A DNA stretch of 64,000 bases from Paenibacillus amylolyticus (GTDB lineage: Bacteria; Bacillota; Bacilli; Paenibacillales; Paenibacillaceae): NCBI RefSeq assembly GCF_029689945.1, contig NZ_CP121451.1, positions 5,456,001 through 5,520,000 of the forward strand, in the 5' to 3' direction. The position numbers and the translations under genes are program-made. Numbering within the stretch: the stretch's first letter is position 1; each line of letters begins with the position of its first letter. A model generated the notes under the pieces. The model did no database searches and was not told the origin of the DNA. It saw only the letters and a list, made by a program, of their open reading frames with translations. Positions 41,285 to 52,257 of this stretch are shown here, piece after piece.

Positions 41285-42997
41285 TCAATCTTTACTTACT
41301 CGTTGCAGTGCCGCACATGCTGCTTGATAAGCAGGTAACAAAGCATCCAGCAAAGGTTCTGCTTTCCGTGATTGACCATCCTTCGCAAACTGCTCGATCC
41401 GGGCAAACAAAGATGATAAATAACCAATTCCCAGACTCAGACTTCCCGATTTCAGATCATGGGCTACCTCGGTAGCAGCAACATGGTCGCCGGATACAAT
41501 ATGTCTGCGCAGCACCTCAATCTTGCCAGGTGTTTCGGCACGATACACATCCAACAACATACCAAGAAGTGTGCGACCGCCATCGGTGATTAGTTCTGCA
41601 ATCTCATGCACAATGCTCATATTCAGTACCTCTGTCCCTTCAGAGGATTGCTGCCACTTCTGGATCATATTACTCAGAATTTCCAGCGTAAAGGGTTTGC
41701 CAATAAAGTCATTCATCCCGGCTTCCATACACTTGTCTTTCTCAACCTGCATGACATTACCTGTCATTGCAATAATCGGCGTGGAATAGCGCATCTCATC
41801 CATTTCAATCGAGCGGATTGTGCGTGCAGCCTCCAAACCGTCCATCACTGGCATCTGGTAATCCATAAGAATTAAACTGTATTTTTTGCTGAGAAAAGCA
41901 GCGACTGCCTCTTCCCCATTCACAACAGGATCTACCTGGGTTATTCCCAATTTTTTCAGTTGTAACATCACCAGCTGCCGGTTGATGAGATTATCATCGG
42001 CCAGCAATACAGATACCGAAGCGGTTTCTTCATGCATAGTCTGTTCCTGATGCTCTGGAGTGGAAGCAGCAGAATGGTTATCAGCCTGGTTAACGTGTTT
42101 CTTGTCAAGTGTAAGTTCGAACCAGAATGTTGATCCCTTCCCCTCCTGACTCTCTACTCCAATCACACCTTCCATAAGGCTAACGAGTGACCTGCAGATG
42201 GATAATCCAAGTCCTGTCCCTTCATACTCTCTCGAACGTCCACGTTCTGTCTGCACATAGGGCTGGAATAACTGGGTCTGATCTTCTTCGGAAATACCAA
42301 TCCCTGTATCTTCAACTTCAAACCGAATGGTTTGTTGGTTCTCATCATCCTTGATAAGCGTGACTCTTATCCGTACAGAGCCTTCTGTTGTGAACTTGTT
42401 TGCATTCTGAATTAGATTGATCAGTATCTGCGTAATCCTCGTTGAATCCCCTTCAAGAAGCGTAGAGACTCTGGGGTCACAGTCTACCGATAACTGATTT
42501 CCGTTCTTTCTGACTTGGGGTTCGAGCAAACGAACTATATAGTTTATCGTCTCTTGCAGATCCACTTCTCCAAGTTCAAGTCGCAACTGACCCGCCTCAA
42601 GTTTGGACAGATCCAGAAGATCCTGAATCAGTTTAAGCAGCAGTTTGGCAGCATCCTGTATAACGGAAACGGAATTCTCCTGTTCTTCAGACAAGGGAGA
42701 CAGTTTAAGCATCTCTGCCATCCCCAATATGCCATTTAATGGTGTACGAAAATCATGACTGATGCCTGCAATAAATGCATTCTTGGATTCACCAGCATCT
42801 ACTGCTTGCTGGCGTGCAGTTTCAAGACTGTTATTGTTCTTCGCAAGCAGACGTTGAAGTGTCACCAGTTCGTTATTCATATCCGAGAATTCCGCAAGTG
42901 TCCGTTCCTCTTGCTCCTTACTACGGATCATCTGATCTGACAACTGCTCAATCGTTCTGCGTAACCTCTGTATCTCTCCGTTCTCATTAGACACCAC
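41285..42997 (-). CDS. Soluble hybrid histidine kinase (HisKA-HATPase-REC-HPt)
   Basis: A 570-residue cytosolic kinase. Coiled coil (about 5-65), HisKA with phospho-acceptor H81 in GISHDFRTPLNGIL, ATPase domain with N-box LINLIQNANKFT, G1 EDTGIGIS and G2 GTGLGLSI, receiver domain with DD at 334-335 and phospho-acceptor D379 in LILMDYQMPVMDG, and an HPt domain with H513 in VAHDLKSGS. There is no membrane helix and no PAS, GAF or other sensor domain, so the signal must come from a partner. The B12-binding protein gene ends 12 bp upstream and is the obvious candidate. GTG start with GGAGAGGG. Intact. Confidence 0.92.
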   Translation of the reverse strand: MVSNENGEIQRLRRTIEQLSDQMIRSKEQEERTLAEFSDMNNELVTLQRLLAKNNNSLETARQQAVDAGESKNAFIAGISHDFRTPLNGILGMAEMLKLSPLSEEQENSVSVIQDAAKLLLKLIQDLLDLSKLEAGQLRLELGEVDLQETINYIVRLLEPQVRKNGNQLSVDCDPRVSTLLEGDSTRITQILINLIQNANKFTTEGSVRIRVTLIKDDENQQTIRFEVEDTGIGISEEDQTQLFQPYVQTERGRSREYEGTGLGLSICRSLVSLMEGVIGVESQEGKGSTFWFELTLDKKHVNQADNHSAASTPEHQEQTMHEETASVSVLLADDNLINRQLVMLQLKKLGITQVDPVVNGEEAVAAFLSKKYSLILMDYQMPVMDGLEAARTIRSIEMDEMRYSTPIIAMTGNVMQVEKDKCMEAGMNDFIGKPFTLEILSNMIQKWQQSSEGTEVLNMSIVHEIAELITDGGRTLLGMLLDVYRAETPGKIEVLRRHIVSGDHVAATEVAHDLKSGSLSLGIGYLSSLFARIEQFAKDGQSRKAEPLLDALLPAYQAACAALQRVSKD

Positions 42998-43009
42998 ATC
43001 ATCCCTCTC

Positions 43010-44097
43010 CTAATCCCTAACCATATCAAGGTGACTATATATAGCTGGCTGAGCCAGTAATTGTTCTGCAACCGCAACTGCCTCATCGGCTCCCGGCGCA
43101 TAACCGTCGGCTCCTATCGTTTTCCATAACTCCGGATCAATATTAAAGGGGTATCCCCAACCATGATCTTCACATGTGCGGTTGCCGGATGATGACGAAT
43201 CAGATGAATCAACTCTTTCGCCAGATGAAGGTGGTACGTCATCGTCACTGATATCGCAACAACATCACCCTGATGCCGCTCTATAGCCTCTACTACACTT
43301 CCATTGGGAACATTAGCTCCCAGATAGTGTGTGTCCCAACCTTCCATCTCAAAGACATCTGTGAGCATGCGCAGTCCGATCTCATGTTGTTCACTGCCTA
43401 CACAGGTGGCAACCAGCCTTTTCTCCTGACCCGTATGAATCAACCAGCGAGAATAGAGACGTGATATGAATGACTGGGTTGCTGCCGTACAAAAATGTTC
43501 TTGACCCACACTGATCTGATGGCATTGCCACAATCGACCAATTTCATACTGGGTAGGTTGAAAGATATATCGATAAATATCACGAATCGTCACCCCAGCC
43601 TCCAACTGCGCTTCAATGATCTCAAAGGCTTCTTTCCTATTATTATCAAGCAAACACTGCAAGTACGATTGTGCGGCATCTCCATATGGCATCGATTCGT
43701 TGATGTAACCCGCCTGTGACTCCATCTGTGTTGTTCTGTATATTCCCATCTCCAGATATTCAAGCAGAAACGACTTTGAGGGATGGTCAAATTCTTCTTC
43801 CAAAGTTTCTTTGATCAGATTGAGATTCATCGCCAGATCTTCTGGTGATACCTTATAACCTTCAAGTAGAACCTTCAGCCAGGCAATATAATGCGTAAAT
43901 AGACCTGGACTCTGTACAAGCACACTTTCTGCCAAATAGTTTAAGCTATATTGAGAATCCTGTTTGGTTCGCATTTTCCCGTTCTCACCAAATCGCTCAA
44001 GTAAATCAGGCTGTCTGAGATACTGTTTCTCTGTTATTCGATCAGCCAGGTTCCCCGATACCTGGAGTAACTGTTCTCCTGCTTCCTGATGACTCAT
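43010..44097 (-). CDS. B12-binding sensor protein with CarH-type Wx9EH motif, apparent frameshift
   Basis: Restored length 362 aa. Residues 10-110 form a helical domain resembling RsbRD-type N-termini. Residues 140-215 are the four-helix B12-binding cap with W190, nine residues, then E200-H201 (WQCHQISVGQEH): the Wx9EH signature that holds adenosylcobalamin in CarH/LitR photoreceptors. Residues 225-345 are the Rossmann-like B12 domain with ExHxxG (E236-QHEIG, lower ligand H238). There is no MerR DNA-binding domain. The frame breaks at the C-run 43155-43158; one more base restores MVGGYPFNIDPELWKTIGAD. It sits 12 bp upstream of the hybrid kinase. A plain corrinoid methyltransferase subunit is less likely given the motif and partner. 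Confidence 0.85.
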
Positions 44098-44371
44098 AGA
44101 TGCACCTCTCCTCTACCCGAATCACATCTCCATCATCATTCGTGGCTAATCCAGAATGGGATTGATGTGAACTAACCTGCAATCAGGATAGGTTCTTCTA
44201 TTCATTGATCCAATCCATCCATTCCGCTCCTAATCGTTCTATTCTATTATACATGAACTTTGGATGATCATGTTTTACACACGATGAATGTATAGAACAA
44301 TCTTCCTATATTATGGAGGGCCTTGCAAGCCAGTCAGCCAGTATAAGCCCGTACTTTTCGAGTTCCACAAA

Positions 44372-44406
44372 AAAACTGACCTGCGTTATGAACGCAAGTC
44401 AGTTTT
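44372..44406. terminator. Terminator overlapping the MarR stop codon
   Basis: AAAACTGACCTGCGTT pairs with AACGCAAGTCAGTTTT (one mismatch), with A/T-runs on both sides. The stop codon of the MarR gene lies inside the hairpin at 44386-44388. Confidence 0.85.
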
Positions 44407-44847
44407 CCCTTCTGCCGCCAATCCCAGCTTCTTCAACATCCGAATCGCATCCACTTTCTCGGAAGGATCAAGCCCTTCCAGAGCATCAATGATGACCTGA
44501 TGGTGTTGAGGAAATATTTGTGTGAATAATTCTCTTCCTTCATCGGTTAATTCAGCGTATATGACACGCCGATCTTCCTTGGATGGTCGACGAAACAGCA
44601 GATTTTTATTTTGCAGCTTATCTACAACATACGTGATATTACCACTGGACATTAGCACCTTTTCACCAATCTTTTGCAATGCCTGCGGTCCCTTATGATA
44701 TAACAAATCAAGCACACCAAATTCTGTCGAATTCAGTCCGTGACTCTGAATGTCCCGATTGGAACGCGAGGTCACAGAATTATAAGCCCGAACAAGAACC
44801 ACGAATAATTGTAAAGACAGTTCCCGGTTGTCCTCCGTGTTCAGCAT
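44386..44847 (-). CDS. MarR-family regulator, OhrR/MhqR-like
   Basis: A 153-residue winged-helix regulator: LQKIGEKVLMSSGNITYVVD is the recognition region and RRPSKEDRRVIYAELTDEG the wing. No cysteine is present, so thiol-based peroxide sensing as in OhrR is unlikely. It follows an acetyltransferase gene by 15 bp and probably shares its transcript. Target unknown. Intact. Confidence 0.85.
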   Translation of the reverse strand: MLNTEDNRELSLQLFVVLVRAYNSVTSRSNRDIQSHGLNSTEFGVLDLLYHKGPQALQKIGEKVLMSSGNITYVVDKLQNKNLLFRRPSKEDRRVIYAELTDEGRELFTQIFPQHHQVIIDALEGLDPSEKVDAIRMLKKLGLAAEGKTDLRS

Positions 44848-44862
44848 TTCAATAATCCTCCA

Positions 44863-45471
44863 TCAGTTGTTTACATTTCGGCTCGTATGGGAGACCAGCT
44901 TCTGCTCCCACTCCTCACGGAGCATCCCCATACGAATTGAATCATAATACTCCCCTCGAACGATACGACACTTCCGCATTCGTCCCTCCACCTGTAATCC
45001 GGCTTTTACAGCCGCACGCATCATTGGTTCATTGCCAGACCAGGTGGTCAGTCCCACCCGAACCAATGGCAGATGCTCAAACAAATAAGTGGACCACATC
45101 TCAAGTGAACGTGTGCCAACCCCGCTTCCCCTCTGGGCAGATCTGTATATTACAATCCCCATTTCCAGCCACATGGATAACTCATCTTCTATATAATAGC
45201 TGATCGTGCCCACAATCTGTCTGTCGGATTCAATGATACGGATCGATACCGGTTTGGAATTACTTGGATCAACGTGTATACGTTTGAGCATACCTTGTTC
45301 GAAACTTTCATAACTTTCATGTTGAAGTGGGTAATAGGGTGCATCCCATTGCTTCCATTCGGGTACGTCATCACTGTAGATCAATTCATAGAGTTCTTTC
45401 AGATCCTTTTTCTCCACACATCGGAGAACAAGTTCCCCATCCACGATTGGTAATTCGTTCATACGATGCAA
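44863..45471 (-). CDS. RimJ/RimL-type GNAT acetyltransferase
   Basis: About 200 residues, beginning PIVDGELVLRCVEKKDLKEL, with IVGTISYYIEDELSMWLEMG, the acetyl-CoA loop YRSAQRGSGVGTRSL and AAVKAGLQVEGRMRKC, all typical of RimJ/RimL-like enzymes acting on N-termini or small amines. GAGGGG precedes both TTG 45471 (4 bp) and ATG 45462 (13 bp); the start is ambiguous between them. It lies 17 bp after rpiA. Intact. Confidence 0.82.
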   Translation of the reverse strand: MHRMNELPIVDGELVLRCVEKKDLKELYELIYSDDVPEWKQWDAPYYPLQHESYESFEQGMLKRIHVDPSNSKPVSIRIIESDRQIVGTISYYIEDELSMWLEMGIVIYRSAQRGSGVGTRSLEMWSTYLFEHLPLVRVGLTTWSGNEPMMRAAVKAGLQVEGRMRKCRIVRGEYYDSIRMGMLREEWEQKLVSHTSRNVNN

Positions 45472-45488
45472 CGCACCCCTCTTCCATA

Positions 45489-46159
45489 TTAAGAACGATG
45501 AAGCTCTTCGATACTGCCGTCTGCATTGGCCAGAATGACCGTGCTAGCCATATCCACAAATAGTCCGTTATCCACTACACCTGGCAACATGTTCAATTGA
45601 ACATTCAGGTCAGCAGCATGATCAATCGCTTCCAAGTGACAATCTGCGATCAGGTTTCCGTTGTCTGTCAGATAACGTTGCTGTCCATCCATTCGCCACT
45701 GTGGTTGACACCCCAATGTTTCAAGCGCTTGGAAGGTCCACTCGGAAGCAAATGGAACAACCTCAACCGGAAGCGGGAATTTTCCCAACTTTTGCACGGC
45801 CTTGCTGCCATCCGCTACAATAATTAATTTGTCACTATTGGCCGCCACGATTTTTCACGCAAAAGAGCCCCGCCTCCCCCTTTAATCAGGTTAAAATCGG
45901 GATCTACTTCATCAGCGCCATCAATGGTCAGATCCAGACGTCCAATCTGGTCGAATGGGACGATGGGAATTCCCCATTCACGGGCAAGCTTGTCCGAAGC
46001 CTCTGATGTGGCAACCGCTTGAATGTTCAATCCATCACGTACCCGTTCACCGATTCGGCAGATGGCATAATAAGCGGTTGAACCAGTACCCAATCCAACC
46101 TTCATTCCATCTTCAACATATTCTGCCGCACGCTCTGCTGCTATCTGTTTAAGATTCAT
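45489..46159 (-). CDS. rpiA: Ribose-5-phosphate isomerase A, apparent frameshift
   Basis: Interconverts ribose 5-phosphate and ribulose 5-phosphate. [12 protein letters not shown] is the phosphate loop, [12 protein letters not shown] and [13 protein letters not shown] hold the catalytic Asp, Glu and Lys residues, and [13 protein letters not shown] closes the active site. The frame breaks at the T-run 45851-45855 (five where six restore [12 protein letters not shown]); restored length 223 aa, as expected. A broken rpiA would be a serious growth defect, so this break strongly argues for a sequencing error rather than a mutation. Confidence 0.95.
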
Positions 46160-46645
46160 CTATAAACCCCCGCTGCTCATAATTTGAGAAATGCATATGT
46201 AGTTATTATAGATAAAACCGCTTCCGATGTATATCCGTGCCTTCTGTTGCATCTTTGCCATCTAATTTTTGTTTAGTTGAAGGATGTATTTTTACCCACC
46301 ATGTTATAGAATACAGAATGAAGCAAAAAAATGGGAAATTTTAAAATAAACAGTTCTAAATACCTATAAACCATCTGATATGTCCATAAATACGTAAAAT
46401 ATTAAAAAAAATTTAACGATACTATTCAATTTAACGACATTTTATACGACATATTAATTATAGATGTGTTTTAATAATTAGACACCTATGGTTCATACGG
46501 TACATAAGTCTCTACGAAAGCGACTGATAAACCAAGACCATGGTCGCATAATTTTCCTTTGGAGGGGATCACGGAATGATCTAGTTCACTGTACCAAAAC
46601 AACCCTAAAGTTTCTTAATTTAAAGAAGATCAGGAGTGGAATTTA
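46160..46645 (+). other. AT-rich leader region upstream of the chemoreceptor
   Basis: 486 bp without a gene. It divides rpiA from the chemoreceptor and must hold both promoters. TTTGGAGGGG at 46559-46568 is followed at 46576 by ATG ATC TAG, a two-codon reading frame. I looked for riboswitch cores (c-di-GMP class I and II, purine, SAM) and found none. TAAG-N15-CTGATAA near 46506 is only a weak match to a SigD motility promoter. Confidence 0.4.
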
Positions 46646-48411
46646 GTGAAATCATTAAGTTGGAAAAGCATGTCGTTTTTCTCCAAAAATTTGTTACTCT
46701 CATTTACCAATATCATTATCATCGGGGTAGCACTTATTGCAAGCAGTTACTATTTTCAAAAAACGGTTCTTGTTGATCAGCTGCATGGACAGGTGGAACA
46801 AATCACCAAAAAATGGGCTGAAGATATCAATGCTGCCGATGTTCAAGCTGCAATTGCGGAAGGCAGCTATGATGGAGCAGCGCAAACGAAATTGCGAGCA
46901 TATTTCGATGAAATGCAAGAATATTACCCTAACATTGCACAAGCCTACATCTTCGGTGTTGAGCTCGGTGGCGATAACAAGAGATTAACTTCCCTTGTAG
47001 CGATGCCAACCAACTTAAGAGAGGCTTTTCAAAGTGAGAACGTAAATATCGGTGACATGTATGAGCAGCCAGTCGTTGTAGCCAATGCACTGAAAGAAAT
47101 GCTGAATACGGATCGCCCAACATTCACAACGTTCTACTCCGATGATTTCGGAACATGGACAACCATTGCTTATCCAATCAAAGACAGCAACGGTAAGATT
47201 TTCTCTTATTTTGCCGTAGATGCAGATGCATCAGCCGTACCCGCAGGACTTAACTCCTTGCTCAAAAACGGAATTATCATCCTTGTGGCCTTCTTGCTGT
47301 TATTCCTGATTATCCAATACCTTGTGGTTAAAAACACACTTTCCCCATCCGTCACTTGATCAAAGGAATTGATGACGTCAGTCGGGGTAATTTGAATGTC
47401 AACATACCGACAGGAAAAGACGATCTGGGACTCGTAAATGAGAAGTTCAACACGATGGTTCGTAAAATCAACGATACGATCGTAAAAGTGCAAATTACAT
47501 CACAGGAAGTCAATCAATCTGCCAAAGAACTTTACGAGGTTTCCGAACGAAATAGCGAGAATGCAGATTCGATCAATAACAACGTGACACAAATTACGTC
47601 CAATATTCGTTCACAGGAACAGGCAACCCGGGATAGTGCACGTGCCATGGCCGAGATGGCTACCGTAATCCAGACGATTGCCAGCAGCTTCTGCAAGTGT
47701 AGCGGATGAAGCCTATGAAATGGAACGTCGTTCACAACAAGGTAACAGTGTTGTCCGTCAGGTATCTGAACAGATGAATCTGATCACAGAATCGGTGAAG
47801 AATACCGCTTCTGCCATTGAGGTTCTGGAGAGTCGTTCTCAGGAAATCGGAGATATCCTCAATATCATCTCGGGAATTTCCAGCCAGACGAACTTGCTTG
47901 CCCTCAATGCATCCATTGAAGCAGCACGTGTCGGTGAAGAAGGAAGAGGATTTGCAGTTGTTGCAGGTGAAGTACGCAAACTTGCCGAACAATCGGAACA
48001 AGCGACCAGCCAGGTTGGCGTATTGATTCAAGAGATCCAAGCAGGAATTAAACAAGCTGTACGTGCTATGGAACAAGGTACGTCAGAAGTAGATACAGGG
48101 CTCAGCGTAGCCGATCAAACAGGACAATTATTCGAGGATATTCTGGAAGCAGCGAAAAAGTATCTAATCAGATTCAGGAAGTATCAAGCGCGACGGAAGA
48201 AATCTCTGCGGGTACGGAGGAGATGACTGCTACAGCAGATGACTTGTCTTCAAGCGTGAGTAAGACAGCAAACAGCAGTGAACAGATTTCCTCATCGGTT
48301 GATGAGCAAAAAGCATCGTTGATTACACTGGTAGACTCCTCCACACGTCTTAACAGCATGTCTGAGGAACTGCAAGAACTGATCTCTCATTTCAATGTAA
48401 GCAAACAATAA
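46646..48411 (+). CDS. Methyl-accepting chemotaxis protein, three apparent frameshifts
   Basis: Restored length about 588 aa. Transmembrane helix 1 (18-38), extracellular sensor domain (about 40-205, with [20 protein letters not shown] as in Cache folds), helix 2 (about 210-230), HAMP ([19 protein letters not shown]) and a long signalling coiled coil whose hairpin tip reads [23 protein letters not shown] 46646 has AGGAG 9 bp upstream. Breaks: C-run 47343-47346, about 47690 (net +1), A-run 48155-48159. The NRPS-like gene begins 46 bp after its stop, so both may share a transcript. Confidence 0.9.
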
Positions 48412-48457
48412 TTCAAATCCACAAACATTCGGTTTGAACCAAGGAGGAATAACTGAA

Positions 48458-51400
48458 GTGATTGAAAACCAATCATCATCTTCCCATTCCGTGGAATCGA
48501 GTTTGCCGGTTATGCAGATTCCACTGGATTTTGGGCGACGTCAACAATCATTCTCTTATCAGTCTGCTCAAATTACACTACAGGCTTCTCTGAGTCGTGA
48601 TCTTAAACAGAAATTTGGAGAACAGATGGTGTACCCGGTACTCCTCTCAACTTATGCAGCCTTGTTATTCCGTTTGTCAGCTGAACAGGAACTTGCCATA
48701 GGTATACTCGCACCCGATCAGGCAGCTTCTTATCTTTCATTACAGATTCAGGGACAATTGACCTTCAGCCAACTATGCGATCAGGTTTCAGAGCAGCTCA
48801 AGATTGACTACATGCTGCAAACCGGTGGATACCCTGAAACCTTGTTTATGCTGAATAGCGTACAGTTGCCTCAAGCTCCTCAAATATTAAACTGGAACGT
48901 TCGAGATGATCAGAACATGCTCATCCTCGATCTGTTCTATGACAGTTCACTGTTGAAAGAGTCTACCGTGCTGAGATATGCAGAATATTATCAGACTCTT
49001 CTACTCGCCATGTTGCGTGACGGTGATAAAGCAATCGGTACGGTAGATATTCTATCCGCCTCTGATCGATTGCTCTACCGTGAAATGAATGATACTTCCG
49101 TTCTCGAACCAGAGCATCAAACGGTTCATGGCTGGTTCGAAGCAACGGCAGCAGCATATCCGAATTCACCGGCGATAACATCGCCATCCAAAAGTTATAC
49201 GTACAGAGAATTGAATGAACGAGCGAATCAGGTGGCACGTGTTCTGTTGTCCAATGGATTGCAGAAAGGTGAATTCGTCAGTATCTTTATGGATCGAAGT
49301 CTGGAGACCATCATCTCCCTGCTCGGTATTCTGAAGGCAGGTGGTGCGTATGTTCCAATCGATCCTGAGCATCCAGAAGAACGTAACAGTTATATTGTGG
49401 AAGATACGGCGTCCTCTTTCGTGCTGACAACGGAAGCCTCTTTGCCCAAGCTTCCAGCTTGTTCTCCGGTATATCTACGGTCCGTCAGATTCTCGCTGTG
49501 GATGGTCGTCTAGCCGGATTTGCAGCAAGCAACCCTAACCTGGATATTCAGCCGGATGACCTTGCGTATATTATCTACACGTCCGGGTCGACAGGTAAAC
49601 CGAAAGGTGCGCTGATTGCCCATCGGGGTGTAACCAATCTCGGCAGTGTGGTTCAGCGTGATTGTGACATTCAACCAGGCGATGTATTAACCCAATTTGC
49701 TACATACAGCTTCGATGCATCCGTGTGGGATACAATTGGCGCCCTGTTCTATGGAGCAGAATTATATCTGTTATCTGCGGATGAACGTGTATCTGTAGAA
49801 GAATTCGCAAGTGCAATCGAACGAACAGGAACAAACATCATCACGATCCTGCCGACCATTTTCTTCAATCAGCTTGCTTCCTATTTATCGGATGAAGGGT
49901 TCCACAAGCTGGCCAAAGTCAGAATTATTACCGTAGCCGGAGAAGCACTCTACGGTGAACAGGTTCGTGCCTTCCAGCGAAAATTCGGAAACCAGATTGA
50001 TATTGTTAATGTGTACGGACCTACCGAATGTACCGTGGCCACTGCCACGCACCGCATCAGCAAGCAGGTTCCCGAAGATGTGGTGAACATTCCTATCGGT
50101 AAACCGATTCATAATTACAAAGTATACATTGTTAATGAAGAACATCAGCTATGCCCGGTAGGTGTTCCTGGTGAGGTATATATTTCTACCCCAGCACTGG
50201 CCAAAGGTTATTTGAATCAGCCAGAACGTACAGAGCAAGCATTCATTGAGAATCCGTTTGCAATAGGTGAGAAAATCTACAAATCTGGTGATATTGCCAA
50301 ATTGCTGGACACGGGGCTATTGGAATATGTCGGTCGCAGTGACTCGCAGCTAAAAATTCGGGGTCACCGGATTGAGATCGGGGAGATTGAAGATCACTTT
50401 GCACGGCTTGATCAGATCCAGAACGTTGCGGTTATTCCTAAGAAAGAATCGGATGGACAGAATATGCTGGTTGGCTATTTTACATCGAAAGATGGCAGCA
50501 CCCTTTCTGTTTCCGACATCAAGGCAGCTCTGACCGAGAAACTCCCTTCTTATTTTGTACCCAAGTGGATCTGTCAGCTGGATGAAATGCCGATCGCACC
50601 GACTGGAAAAATCAATCGCAAAGCGATGGTATCCCTGCCCCATGTGGAACGACATGAAGATCGCCCTGATCGGATCATGCCGGAGACGGAGACAGAATCC
50701 ATTATCCTGAACGCGTGGAAAGAAATCCTTGAACATGATGACTTTGGTATCGAAGACAGCTTCTTCAATATCGGTGGTGATTCACTCCGTGTCATTCATG
50801 TGCTGGTCATTCTGAAGCCGCATTACCCGCAGCTGAAAATCGCCGACTTCTTTGCGGAGAAAACCATCCGTGCTCTCGCTCGTCGCGTGGAAGTATTGTC
50901 CCATGGTGCAGCAGAAGCAGAAGTCACCAATTCGGCAGTAGCGGATGGCGTGATTACCCAATTATCCGAACACCCTGTGGAACTAACATCCCAGTTGGGC
51001 TATCCAGTCATTCGTGAACCTGAGCATGTGTTACTGACCGGAGCGACCGGTTATCTGGGTTCTCATGTGCTGCAACAGTTAATTCTGAATTCCAGTACTC
51101 GAATCTATACGCTGGTTCGTCGCCCGACCAATGGAATAACTTCGATGGAACGTTTGACTAACGTGCTGGAAGGATATTTCGGCAAACAACTGACTGACCA
51201 ACTGGCTGCTCGCGTGGAGATTATTGAAGGTGATCTCGAACAGCCTCATCTCGGTCTGTCAGCGGAACAAACGGCTTATGTACAGGAACGAATTGACCGT
51301 GTCATCCACTGCGCTGCAGACGTACGACATTTTGGGGATGCCGAGCAATTCGCCAAAACAAACGTGGAAGGAACGGTCGCATTGCTGGATCTGATTCGCA

Positions 51401-52170
51401 GCAAACCTGGAGCCTCCTTCCACCATGTATCCACGATGGGTATACCAGAAGATCTCGCACTCAGCGGACAATGGGAATCCTCCCTGCAATATGATCGGTT
51501 CCCGGCTGACTTGCATGTGGACAACCTGTATTCGGACAGCAAGCTAGAAGCCGAGAAAGTGCTCATGATTGCCGCAGAGGAAGGTGTACCAGTCAGTATT
51601 TATCGTGCAGGTAATCTGACTTGCCACTCCGATACTGGACGCTTCCAGTCCAATATTGATAGCAATGCCTTCTATCGCATGATCAAAGCGATGTTATTGC
51701 TTGGCAAGGCTCCCGCAGCTGAATGGATGGTTGATTTTACACCGATCAACTATGCAAGTGAAGCCATCGTTCACCTGGCCTTGCGTCAGGATACTGCCGG
51801 TCGTGTATTCCACATCTGTAATCCGGAGCCCATCCGCTATGATGAGCTAATCCGTTCTGTGAATCGGGCTGGTTACAATGTCGAGACCCTTCCTTTTGCG
51901 GATTACACCCGTTGGTTGTTCGATGCCAGCATCAGCAAGGAGCCGGAAGCTCTTCAGTTGGCCATTGCACAGCTTGAAGGCGACGGCGCGAAGGATTCAG
52001 CATATGTCTATGCTTGCCCTGTCACAACGGCTTATGTGGAACCTGCCGGAATCTCATGTGCAAAAACAGATGATCGATTCATCTCCGTCATGTTGGACTA
52101 TGCTGTTCAGATTGGGTACTTCCCCGCAGCAATTCGGCCACATTATGGCACTTCAACCGCAATGGAGTAA
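48458..52170 (+). CDS. Single-module NRPS-like synthetase: partial C, A, PCP, thioester reductase; apparent frameshift
   Basis: Restored length about 1,237 aa. Residues 1-190 resemble the C-terminal lobe of a condensation domain, without the catalytic HHxxxDG half. The adenylation domain (about 215-690) has core motifs YIIYTSGSTGKPKG, FATYSFDASVWD, NVYGPTECTV, YKSGDIAKLL and PTGKINRKAM. The carrier domain has FFNIGGDSL with the phosphopantetheine Ser near 774. The reductase domain (about 855-1225) has VLLTGATGYLGSH and catalytic YSDSK, so the thioester is probably released as an aldehyde or alcohol. Pocket residues D-A--W suggest a hydrophobic amino acid, weakly. Break near 49455-49462. GTG 48458 follows AAGGAGG. 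Confidence 0.88.
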
Positions 52171-52182
52171 GTTCACTTTATG

Positions 52183-52231
52183 AAAGAAGCCACTTTCATC
52201 GTCAGTCCATGACGATGAAAGTGGCTTCTTT
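52183..52231. terminator. Very strong terminator between convergent genes
   Basis: Two arms of 22 bp starting AAAGAAGCCACTTTCATC pair without mismatch around a 5-base loop (GTCCA). It lies 12 bp past the NRPS stop and about 25 bp past the end of the TraX-like gene on the other strand. Confidence 0.9.
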
Positions 52232-52257
52232 GTTTAGCTGTAATCCCGATCATTCTT

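Noticed and set aside
46480..46645. c-di-GMP riboswitch upstream of the chemoreceptor
   Set aside because: CGAAAG and ACCATGG fragments are present, but the GGCAAACC, GGGACGCAAAGCC and GGTAGCCGGG cores of class I, and the class II pseudoknot elements, are missing.
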